Positions 18,357 through 25,884 of a stretch of 64,000 nucleotides of DNA are shown one piece after another; within the stretch, counting starts at the first letter, position 1, and each line of letters opens with the position of its first letter. The stretch is from positions 12,576 through 76,575 of the forward strand of contig CABVDJ010000005.1 in the NCBI GenBank assembly GCA_902497025.1, written 5' to 3'. The stretch is from an uncultured Collinsella sp. (GTDB lineage: Bacteria > Actinomycetota > Coriobacteriia > Coriobacteriales > Coriobacteriaceae). The translations under genes and the position numbers were made by a program. The notes below the pieces were generated by a model. It made no database searches. It saw only the letters and a list, made by a program, of their open reading frames with translations, and was not told where the DNA came from.

Positions 18357-19270
18357 TAGCGCACCTCGCTAGAATCGACGCCGGGCACGCGGCGGAAGGA
18401 ATACTCGTCCGTGGCAAACTTGGGGACCTGCACGGTCTCGAGCTCGCGGGCAAGCGCGGCCGAAAGCTCGATGCCGGCGGCGCGGCGCACGGCCTGAATC
18501 GCTAGCGGGGCCGAGATGCGGCGGCGGTAGTCGGCCGAACCCCACAGGTTGGTGCCGTAGCTCAGCGCGCGCACGGATGCGGCCAGGGCGCGAAGCTCGT
18601 CCTCGGAAGGATGCTCGTTGGTAAGGCCGCACGCCTCGCCCTGCAGCAGGGTCGCGCGCAGCGGGCGGGCGCCCACGGTGACATGCCAGCTGTTATCCCA
18701 CCAGGCAGCGGTGACGTTCAGCGAGGGGAAGTCGGTCGCGGCCTTGCGCACGGCCTCGTAGCTCGCACGGTAGTCGTGTTTAACGACCACGATGTGCTCG
18801 ATCACGTCGCGCACGTAACCCATGTCAACGAACTCCGCGAGTGGCACGCGGCCGGCGCCCGTCAGCTCAACGTAAGAATCAAGCGCAAGGAAGGCGGAGA
18901 GAACGTCCGAGAAGCCAAAGCGGCCGTAGATGCTGCCGCCCACCGTGGCGGTATTGCGCAGCTGCACGCCCACGATATCGTGGACGGCGAACTCAAAGAC
19001 ATTGTTGACAAGCGCGTTGAGCTCGGCATGGCGCTCGAGCTGGCGCAGGGTGCACATGGCGCCGATGCGAAATTCGGTCTCGGCCTCCTCGATTTGATCG
19101 AGTCCGCAGGCCGAAAGGTCAATCGCCGTCGCCACGCGACGCGAACCCAGGCGCATCCAGATGCCGCCGCCCACAATCTTGTTGTTGCGGTTCTTCTGTA
19201 AGAGCTCATAGGCTTCGGCCGCGTTTCCAACACGGACGTAGGTACCGAACTTGAGCACGTTCTCCCCCAT
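18356..19270 (-). CDS. FAD-binding subunit of the molybdenum hydroxylase (CoxM/YgfM-like)
   Basis: A 304-residue FAD subunit that would pass electrons from the [2Fe-2S] centres of its partner to an acceptor. FAD-site segments typical of the family are 'NKIVGGGIWMRLG' and 'RNTATVGGSIYGRFGFSD'. The C-terminal CO dehydrogenase flavoprotein domain follows ('YRRRISAPLAIQAVRRA'). It is the first gene of a two-gene operon; its stop overlaps the next ATG by one base. It is slightly longer than E. coli YgfM, its likely counterpart. The ATG at 19270 is not preceded by a strong ribosome site, and a GTG a few codons in is possible. Confidence 0.88.
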   Translation of the reverse strand: MGENVLKFGTYVRVGNAAEAYELLQKNRNNKIVGGGIWMRLGSRRVATAIDLSACGLDQIEEAETEFRIGAMCTLRQLERHAELNALVNNVFEFAVHDIVGVQLRNTATVGGSIYGRFGFSDVLSAFLALDSYVELTGAGRVPLAEFVDMGYVRDVIEHIVVVKHDYRASYEAVRKAATDFPSLNVTAAWWDNSWHVTVGARPLRATLLQGEACGLTNEHPSEDELRALAASVRALSYGTNLWGSADYRRRISAPLAIQAVRRAAGIELSAALARELETVQVPKFATDEYSFRRVPGVDSSEVR

Positions 19271-19365
19271 CTCTTCACTTGTCCAGTACCTTTAAGTGTA
19301 CCAAACGAGGGGGCATAGCTCGTGTCGGGACAAAATGAACCGTTTTCCTCCGTCGCATGCGGATC

Positions 19366-19400
19366 AAAAAAGGCTCCCAGCCAAGATGACTGGGAGCCTT
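19366..19400 (-). terminator. gdhA terminator
   Basis: Minus strand: AAGGCTCCCA pairs with TGGGAGCCTT and a T-run follows. It lies 26 bases past the gdhA stop. Confidence 0.88.
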
Positions 19401-19425
19401 CTGCGATGCTATATCAAGCGAAGAT

Positions 19426-20781
19426 TTAGCAGACGCCCTGGGCGAGCATGGCGTCGGCGACCTTCAGGAAGCCGGCGATATTGGCGCCCATGACGAAGTT
19501 GCCCTCCTCGCCGTACTCCTTGGCGGTGTCGTCCACGTTGTGGAACATGCCGCGCATGAGCTGCTCGAGCTTGCCGTCGACCTCCTCGAAGGTCCAGGAC
19601 AGGTGCTCGGCGTTCTGGCTCATCTCCAGGCCGGACACAAGCACGCCGCCGGCGTTGGCAGCCTTGCCAGGCATGAAGGCGACGCCATTCTCCTGGAAGT
19701 AAGTCGTGGCCTCGATGGTCGTGGGCATGTTCGCGCCTTCGCCGACCACCTTGCAGCCGTTGGCGACGAGCGCCTGGGCGTCCTCGAGCAGCAGCGTGTT
19801 CTCGCGAGCGCAGGGCAGCGCGATGTCGCAGGGCAGCTGCCACACGCCACGGCCGTCGCCCTCGTGCCACACGGCGTTGGGCTTCTCGTCAACGTACATA
19901 GCGAGCGTAACGCCCTTGTCGTGACCGGAGCGCTTCTTGTTGTAGACATGCTCGAGCACGGTGTAGTCGATGCCGTCGGGATCCTCGACCCAGCCGTGGG
20001 TGTCGGAGCAGGCGAGCACCTTGCCGCCGAGCTGGGCGACCTTCTGGACCGCGTAGATGGCGACGTTACCGGAGCCGTGAACGACGACGTTCTTACCCTC
20101 GAAGGAGTCGCCGCGGCTCTTGAGGTACTCGTCCACAAAGTAGACCAGACCGTAACCGGTGGCCTCGGTACGGGCGAGCGAGCCGCCAAAGGAGAGGCCC
20201 TTGCCGGTAAGGACGCCGGTCCACTCGTTGGTCAGGCGCTTGTACTGACCGAACAGGTAGGCAACCTCGCGGCCGCCAACGCCCAGGTCGCCGGCGGGAA
20301 CGTCGGTGTTGGGGCCAATGTGGCGATAGAGCTCGGTCATGAAGGACTGGCAGAAGTGCATGATCTCGTTGTTGGACTTGCCCTTGGGGTCAAAGTCGGA
20401 ACCGCCCTTGCCGCCGCCCATGGGAAGGGTGGTCAGGCTGTTCTTGAGGATCTGCTCCAGGCCCAGGAACTTGAGCATGCCCAGGGTGACCGTCGGGTTA
20501 AAGCGCAGGCCGCCCTTGTAGGGTCCAATGGCAGAGTTGAACTCGACGCGGTAGCCGCGGTTGACCTGGACCTTGCCCTGGTCGTCGACCCAGGGAACAC
20601 GGAACATGACGATGCGCTCGGGCTCGACGAGGCGCTCAAGCAGGGCGGCCTCCTCGTACTCGGGATGGGCGTCGAGCGCCGGCTGGATGGTGCCGAGGAT
20701 CTCGGTCGCGGCCTGGATGAACTCAGGCTGCTCGGGATAGCGGGCCTTGAGCTCGTCGAGAACTTTCTGCGTGTAGCTCAT
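19426..20781 (-). CDS. gdhA: Glutamate dehydrogenase (probably NADP-dependent)
   Basis: A 451-residue enzyme converting 2-oxoglutarate and ammonia to glutamate reversibly in the cytoplasm. The catalytic region 'LPMGGGKGGSDFDPKGKS' contains the reactive Lys. 'FRVPWVDDQGKVQVNRGYRVEFN' and the Rossmann motif 'VVVHGSGNVAIYA' are typical of the hexameric GdhA group. Length fits. The ATG at 20781 is preceded by GGAGGAAGC; a longer frame to 20829 is not supported. It is monocistronic, with its own terminator and a 257-base upstream region. Confidence 0.95.
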   Translation of the reverse strand: MSYTQKVLDELKARYPEQPEFIQAATEILGTIQPALDAHPEYEEAALLERLVEPERIVMFRVPWVDDQGKVQVNRGYRVEFNSAIGPYKGGLRFNPTVTLGMLKFLGLEQILKNSLTTLPMGGGKGGSDFDPKGKSNNEIMHFCQSFMTELYRHIGPNTDVPAGDLGVGGREVAYLFGQYKRLTNEWTGVLTGKGLSFGGSLARTEATGYGLVYFVDEYLKSRGDSFEGKNVVVHGSGNVAIYAVQKVAQLGGKVLACSDTHGWVEDPDGIDYTVLEHVYNKKRSGHDKGVTLAMYVDEKPNAVWHEGDGRGVWQLPCDIALPCARENTLLLEDAQALVANGCKVVGEGANMPTTIEATTYFQENGVAFMPGKAANAGGVLVSGLEMSQNAEHLSWTFEEVDGKLEQLMRGMFHNVDDTAKEYGEEGNFVMGANIAGFLKVADAMLAQGVC

Positions 20782-21038
20782 GCTTCCTCCAATTGATGGA
20801 AAAGAAAAGTATCGTTCGAGGCGCCCCATGCGCCGCGAGCTTTAACGAGTATGGATAATATCGCACTGTTGCAGCAAAGTTACGCATAAGCCGACGAGCA
20901 GATGTTTCGTTTTGATTACGATGCAGGTAGAAGCGTTTTTGAGTGCCTGACGCGCAAAACCCGTGTTTCAAACCTGTTTCGTCCACGTGTTCCAAGCCAC
21001 CACATTGGGGACAGGCACCTTTGTGGTGATGTTGGTGG
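20782..21038. other. Intergenic region upstream of gdhA
   Basis: 257 bases with no supported gene, AT-richer near 20850-20950 and presumably carrying the gdhA promoter. At 21003-21032 lies an imperfect palindrome (ccacattggggacaggcacctttgtgg) that looks like a diverged family B element. Confidence 0.4.
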
Positions 21039-21449
21039 TTAGAGGACGAGCTGATGGTAGTCGGCGGGGGTTATGCGGCCTTCGGTGGCAGCGCGGAAGG
21101 CGGCGAGAGCATCGCCCGAGAACGGCATGGCCCAGCACAGCCCACAGCCGGCGGTAATGGAGCCGGGCAGCGGCATGATGCGCCCGGGCACACCGGCGGC
21201 AAGACACAGCTGTTCGCATTCCATCACATCGAAGGTGCTATCGAACGAAACGATGATCTTGCGTTCGTGATCAGAGGCATCGCCGAACGAGGCCTCGCGG
21301 TGCGACTCGCGATACGCAGCCGCCGCTGCCTCTTCCTCGGCCGTATGTCCACAGCTGCCACAGCCGCAGGTGCAAGGCTCGGACCCATCGCAAGTGCAAG
21401 GTTCCCCAGTATCGGGGCAAATATCATGTGACACGGCATCTCCCGTCAT
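21039..21449 (-). CDS. DUF3343 protein with cysteine-rich N-terminal extension
   Basis: Up to 136 residues. The C-terminal ~80 residues match the DUF3343 pattern seen again at 49037-49288: 'IIVSFDSTFDVMECEQLCLAAGVPGR' and 'PGSITAGCGLCWAM'. These proteins co-occur with selenium and sulfur-carrier genes and have been proposed to carry Se or S on the conserved cysteines. The N-terminal 50 residues contain nine cysteines ('CDGSEPCTCGCGSCGH'), an extension absent from the second copy. Start is uncertain: the ATG at 21449 lacks a ribosome site, while a GTG at 21434 has GGGAG five bases upstream. It sits 14 bases after mobA and is probably cotranscribed. Confidence 0.75.
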   Translation of the reverse strand: MTGDAVSHDICPDTGEPCTCDGSEPCTCGCGSCGHTAEEEAAAAAYRESHREASFGDASDHERKIIVSFDSTFDVMECEQLCLAAGVPGRIMPLPGSITAGCGLCWAMPFSGDALAAFRAATEGRITPADYHQLVL

Positions 21450-21463
21450 TGATGTGTGCAGAT

Positions 21464-22096
21464 CTAGGCGAGCAACTCGGCCGCCGCAAACTCCTCGGGC
21501 GTATTGACGTTCTCGAAGCAGAGCGTCGAGCCCGCGGCCTTAACGATCTGCGGCTCATCCATATAACCGGCCTGAACGCGACTGATCAGGCAGCGAATGC
21601 GCTGTCGGTCGCAGGAGAGCAGCTCTTGGGCAACCGGCGCACACGCGTCACGGCGCCAGACGGCGCAAAGCGGCTCAATCCCCCGCTCCTCGCGCGGCAC
21701 GCACACATCGAGTGCCTCGGCCTCGACACGGCCGGCAAGGGCACCGATCAGCTCCGAAGAGACAAACGGCATATCACAGGCGACGATAGCCACGAGAGGC
21801 AGCCGGGCTGCAGTCAGCGAACTCGCGATGCCGCGCATGGCGCCCGCCGGCCCTTCAAGGTCCGCCACCACACGCGGCACCAGGCCGCCAAACGTGTGCT
21901 CCTCAAGATAGGCAAGCTCGCTGAGACGCGAAGTCGTCACGACCAACTCGCCGGCAACTGGCGCCAGCCGACCCAGTACGCGCTCGATGAGCGGCTCGCC
22001 GCGAAACGTCATGCGCGCCTTATCGCAGCCCATGCGCGACGACAACCCGCCCGCCTGGACAACACAAGAAAGATCGGCCCGTCTTACGGTAGTCAT
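21464..22096 (-). CDS. mobA: Molybdenum cofactor guanylyltransferase, MobA-like
   Basis: A 210-residue nucleotidyltransferase predicted to attach GMP to molybdopterin, giving the bis-MGD cofactor needed by FdhF and the other DMSO-reductase-family enzyme here. The nucleotide-binding signature is 'VVQAGGLSSRMGCDKARM' at residues 10-27, and 'IVACDMPFVSSE' contains the metal-binding Asp. The ATG at 22096 has AGGTG upstream. The open frame extends further upstream, but that part is tRNA-Sec read as protein. A CMP-transferring MocA-type role is possible because a molybdenum hydroxylase lies nearby. Confidence 0.82.
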   Translation of the reverse strand: MTTVRRADLSCVVQAGGLSSRMGCDKARMTFRGEPLIERVLGRLAPVAGELVVTTSRLSELAYLEEHTFGGLVPRVVADLEGPAGAMRGIASSLTAARLPLVAIVACDMPFVSSELIGALAGRVEAEALDVCVPREERGIEPLCAVWRRDACAPVAQELLSCDRQRIRCLISRVQAGYMDEPQIVKAAGSTLCFENVNTPEEFAAAELLA

Positions 22097-22250
22097 ACGG
22101 CAAAACACCTCCATCGGCATGCTCGAAACCCGGTGCACGAAGCTCAATACCGCCGCCGAAATAGCGGCGCTACAAAAAGCTCGTGCAAAAACAAAACAGC
22201 GCCTTTGCGGCACGCAGCAAGACCGCGAGCACAAAAGCGCTGGTAGCGTA

Positions 22251-22347
22251 TGGCGGGAACGTATGTGAATCGAACACATCCAAGACGTTTTGCACGCCTC
22301 GCAACGGTTTTGAGGACCGCGGAGCCCACCGGAGCCCATCCGTTCCC
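22251..22347 (-). tRNA. selC: tRNA-Sec (selenocysteine, anticodon UCA)
   Basis: A 97-base tRNA on the minus strand. Acceptor GGGAACG pairs with CGTTCCC, discriminator G and encoded CCA. The anticodon stem-loop GCGGTCCTCAAAACCG gives UCA, which reads UGA. A long extra arm (GCGAGGCGTGCAAAACGTCTTG region) and T-arm TGTGTTCGATTCACA are typical of tRNA-Sec. It begins 37 bases after the selB stop. A TAAAAT in that gap could serve as its own -10 box. Confidence 0.95.
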
Positions 22348-22383
22348 AAGTGCGGCGGTATTTTACCAAACCGAGCAGCCAAT

Positions 22384-24347
22384 CTAGCGCAGGGAGCGCA
22401 GGCCGCCGGCGTCTTTGTCGAGCACCGTAAAGCGCACGGCATCCAGGTGCTCCAAGATGCTGATGGCGCGTTTGCGCGACACGCCTAGGGCCTCGCGCAG
22501 CACGCTCGTTGTGGCTGCGCCACCGGCTGCCTCAATGGCAGCTGCGACGAGCTCACGCGCATGGGCCTCGGCGGCAGCGGACAGGGCAACGTCGCGCTCA
22601 ACCTTAACGATCGAGCGGCTGAGCGAAAGCTCGCGCAGGGCACGCGTCATGGTGTCGCGATCGAGCTGTAGTCGCTCGCCCACCTCGGGCAACGTCGGTG
22701 CATCGAGGCCGGCCTCGTCAAGCAGCGCGACGATCCGCAAGCCTCTCGCACCACGCGTGCGGCAGCGGCGGCCGAATGCGGATCGAATACCTCGGCGCCC
22801 TCGGCGGCGCACACGCCACGGGAGCAGCCCTCGGCAATCAGGGCCGCGGCAACGCCTTCATCAGCGGCAGGCCACGCAGCATGGGCAACGGCGCCGGGCG
22901 TAAAGCCCGTCTCCTTGGGAGCCGCCGCGTGCATGGCTGACAGGGTCGCCGCCAGTGCATCCATCGCGGCGTCGAGCACCACGGCGTCCGCCAAGAGGCC
23001 CGCATCGCCCGCGGCAAGCTTGCGAACGGAGCCCTGCGCCACCAATCCGCGCAGTGCGGCATCGGCCTCGCCGACACCAAGATCCAAAGCCTCGGCAACA
23101 TCAGCCGCCGTAACCGGCAGCATCTGCAGCGCCAGCCAAGCGCCCACACCGCCCGCGATATCGCCGGACTCAAGCGCCGCGTACAGCGCACGCTCCCCTT
23201 CAGCAAGCTCGCGCGAGCGACGGCAGCGCGAAAGCAGCACGCGCCCGCCGCCAATAAGCATCACGGGCGAATAGGACAGCACCACGGCATGGTCCCCGGC
23301 GCGCAGCGGCAGCGAGTTGTCCAAGCGCACCTGAACAATACGGGTTTCACCCACTGCCATGGGGGCCTCACCCTCCATGAACATGATGCGACCGACGACC
23401 TCGGCCGTACCCGCCATCACGTGCACACGCGCACCCGACTCGAACACACGCGGCTTGGCTCCCTCGCGACCCAAATACGTAAACGTCATCATAAAGCGCA
23501 TCGTCTGGCCAAAGCGGCCCGCCACGCCGAGCATCTCACCGCGATCGAGCGTGGCGACGGCATCGCCCACCAAGTTGAGTGCCACGCGCTGTCCCGGCAG
23601 TGCTCGCGGCGTATCGCCATGCACCTGAATCCCGCGCACGCGACAGACTGTACGCGACGGCAAAGCCATCAGCTCGTCGCCCACCGCAACCGGCGCATCG
23701 TGCAGCGTTCCCGTCACGACGGTGCCGACGCCCTTGATCGTAAAGCAGCGGTCGATGGGCAGACGCGGCGCGGCATCGGTGAGCTCGGAACGGTCGCGGC
23801 AAGCATCCCAGCAGGCACTTACCTGCTCGTCGAGCACCGCAAGCAGCCCGTCAATCCCCTCGCCTGTCTTGGACGACACAGGCACGATCGGCGCGCCCGC
23901 AAACACGGTACCCGACAAAAAGTCATCGACATCAAGCTCGGCAAGCTCGGTCATCTCGGCATCGGCCAGGTCGCACATCGTCAGCGCCACCACCATGTGT
24001 GTGACGCCCAGCAGCTCCAGCACATGCACGTGCTCGCGGGTCTGCGGCATCACGCCCTCAACGGCAGAGACCACCAGCACGGCCACATCGATGCCCGTGG
24101 CACCCTGCACCATGGCGCGCAGGTAATGCGCGTGGCCCGGCACGTCGACCAGGCCAACGATCTTGCCACTCGGCAGCGCCAGCTCGCCAAAGCCCAGCTC
24201 AACGGTCATGCCGCGGCGACGCTCAACCTCCAGACGGTCGGGATTCTTGCCGGTCAGTGCCTCGATCAGTGCCGACTTACCGTGGTCGACGTGGCCCGCC
24301 GTACCAACGATAACGGGACACTCCACCAGCGCTTTAACCTCACTCAT
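22384..24347 (-). pseudogene. selB: Selenocysteine-specific elongation factor SelB, split by a 1-nt frameshift
   Basis: SelB brings Sec-tRNA to UGA codons by binding the SECIS hairpin. The N-terminal GTPase part is intact: 'GTAGHVDHGKSALIEAL', 'DVPGHAHYLRAMVQGA', then the EF-Tu-like domains and the first winged helices. Near 22739-22740 the frame fails and ends in nonsense at 22647. The other frame continues naturally ('LRIVALLDEAGLDAPTLPEVGERL...') through the last winged-helix domain to a stop at 22384. One missing T in 'GCTTGC' (GCTTTGC restores the frame) explains it. No slippery heptamer is present. The start overlaps the selA stop by four bases. selA, selC, fdhF and selD look functional, so an assembly error is a strong possibility. 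Confidence 0.88.
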
Positions 24348-25801
24348 CGAGCAATCGCCTTCTCAACGCACGCGACGAGCGTCGACGCCGCCGTCTCGAT
24401 ATCGCGGTCGCCCACAAGCGTACGGACGTCAAACAAAATGCGATCGTGCGAGGTTCGCGTGACGACCGGCATATCGAAGTCTTGGACGAGCGAGCGCTTG
24501 AGCGCGTCGACGGACAGGCGCCCGTCGACCGGGCAGATGGCCACGCACATCGTGGGCAACTCGACGGTAGGCAGCGAGCCGCCGCCGGGAGTCGAGGACT
24601 CCTCAACGATTTCCACCTGCACGGCACACGGGCAGCCGGCCTTATCGAGACCCGCCACCATCAGCTCGCGCAGCTTGCGAGCACGTCGCTCCAAATGGGC
24701 CTGCGGCAGCGTAAGCATGTTGAGCACCGGAATATCGCGATGGGCAACATCGGCGCCATCCATGTAGATACGCAGCGTGGCCTCGAGCGCCGTGAGCGCC
24801 AACTTGCCCGGGCGCAGGGCGCGCATAAGCGGATGAGACCCACAGGCCTGGACCAGATCACGACGGCCCATGATAATGCCCGCCTGTGCGGCACCGAGCA
24901 GCTTATCGCCCGAGCACGACACCAAATCGAGCCCTGCCGAAACCGAAGCCGGCGTAGTCTCCTCGCCGCCGCGAACCAGGATGTCATCGGGCAACAGCGC
25001 CCCCGAGCCCTGGTCTTCATAGAACAGCAGACCATGCTTGTGAGCAAGCGCCGCAAGCTCCCGAGAACCCACCTCCTCGTGAAAACCTTCGATGCGATAG
25101 TTGGAAGGATGGACCTTAAGGATCATGGCCGTATCGGGCGTAATGGCTTGCTCATAATCTGCCAGGTGCGTGCGGTTGGTGGCTCCGACCTCGACGAGCT
25201 TGGCGCCCGAAGCCGCCATGACATCGGGGATGCGGAAGCTGCCGCCAATCTCGACGAGCTCGCCGCGGCTGACGATAACCTCTTTGCCCGCGGCATGAGT
25301 CGCCAGCACCAGCAGCACCGCGGCGGCGTTGTTGTTGACCACAAGCGCGTCCTCGGCACCGGTAAGCGAGCGAATCAGCTGTGCAGCGTGCTCCTTGCGC
25401 GACCCGCGCGAGCAGGTGTCCACGCTGTACTCGAGCGTGCTGTAGCCGCGCGCGACCTCGGCCACGGCCTTGGCGGCCGACTCCGCGAGCGGGGCGCGGC
25501 CCAAGTTGGTATGGATGACCACGCCCGTGGCGTTGACGGCAGGGCGCAAGCTCGGCAGCGCAGAGCGGTGGGCACGCCACTCGACGGCCGAGGCCAGCTC
25601 GCGCTTAGAGCGTGGAGCGGCACCGGCACGAATCGCAGCGCGCTCCTCGTCAAGCTCGGCCGTGACAGCGGCATGCACCACCGCGTCGCAGGTCTCCCCC
25701 GCCGCCTTCACTACCGGCCACTCGGCAAGCAGCTCGTTGACAGAAGGAATGGCGCGCAGGCGGGCGCGCACCTCATCGGACATGTTCTGGCTATCGCTCA
25801 T
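24344..25801 (-). CDS. selA: L-seryl-tRNA(Sec) selenium transferase
   Basis: A 485-residue PLP enzyme that converts Ser-tRNA(Sec) to Sec-tRNA(Sec) using selenophosphate. The PLP-binding Lys is in 'SCSGDKLLGAAQAGIIMGR', and 'NATGVVIHTNLGRAPL' is the other typical segment. Length is near the usual 460-470. The ATG at 25801 has AAAGG upstream. Its stop overlaps selB in an ATGA arrangement, and selC follows selB, so selA-selB-selC form one unit. Two direct copies of TGAATCAATC(G/A)TTCG lie just upstream. Confidence 0.96.
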   Translation of the reverse strand: MSDSQNMSDEVRARLRAIPSVNELLAEWPVVKAAGETCDAVVHAAVTAELDEERAAIRAGAAPRSKRELASAVEWRAHRSALPSLRPAVNATGVVIHTNLGRAPLAESAAKAVAEVARGYSTLEYSVDTCSRGSRKEHAAQLIRSLTGAEDALVVNNNAAAVLLVLATHAAGKEVIVSRGELVEIGGSFRIPDVMAASGAKLVEVGATNRTHLADYEQAITPDTAMILKVHPSNYRIEGFHEEVGSRELAALAHKHGLLFYEDQGSGALLPDDILVRGGEETTPASVSAGLDLVSCSGDKLLGAAQAGIIMGRRDLVQACGSHPLMRALRPGKLALTALEATLRIYMDGADVAHRDIPVLNMLTLPQAHLERRARKLRELMVAGLDKAGCPCAVQVEIVEESSTPGGGSLPTVELPTMCVAICPVDGRLSVDALKRSLVQDFDMPVVTRTSHDRILFDVRTLVGDRDIETAASTLVACVEKAIAR

Positions 25802-25824
25802 GTGCGACCTTTCAAAACCAAAGG

Positions 25825-25884
25825 TGAATCAATCGTTCGGACGTCAAACTATCAGCCAATTCGATCGGCTGAATCAATCATTCG
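25825..25884. repeat. Direct repeat TGAATCAATC(G/A)TTCG upstream of selA
   Basis: Two 15-base copies (25825-25839 and 25870-25884) differ at one base and are 45 bases apart. The second overlaps the end of the molybdopterin oxidoreductase gene. Between them is a small hairpin, cagcc...ggctg. Confidence 0.5.

Noticed and set aside
22097..22369. N-terminal extension of mobA
   Set aside because: This part of the open frame is tRNA-Sec and its flanks; the MobA signature begins right after the ATG at 22096.
22720..22760. Programmed ribosomal frameshift in selB
   Set aside because: No slippery heptamer or obvious stimulator is present, and a one-base deletion explains the break more simply.
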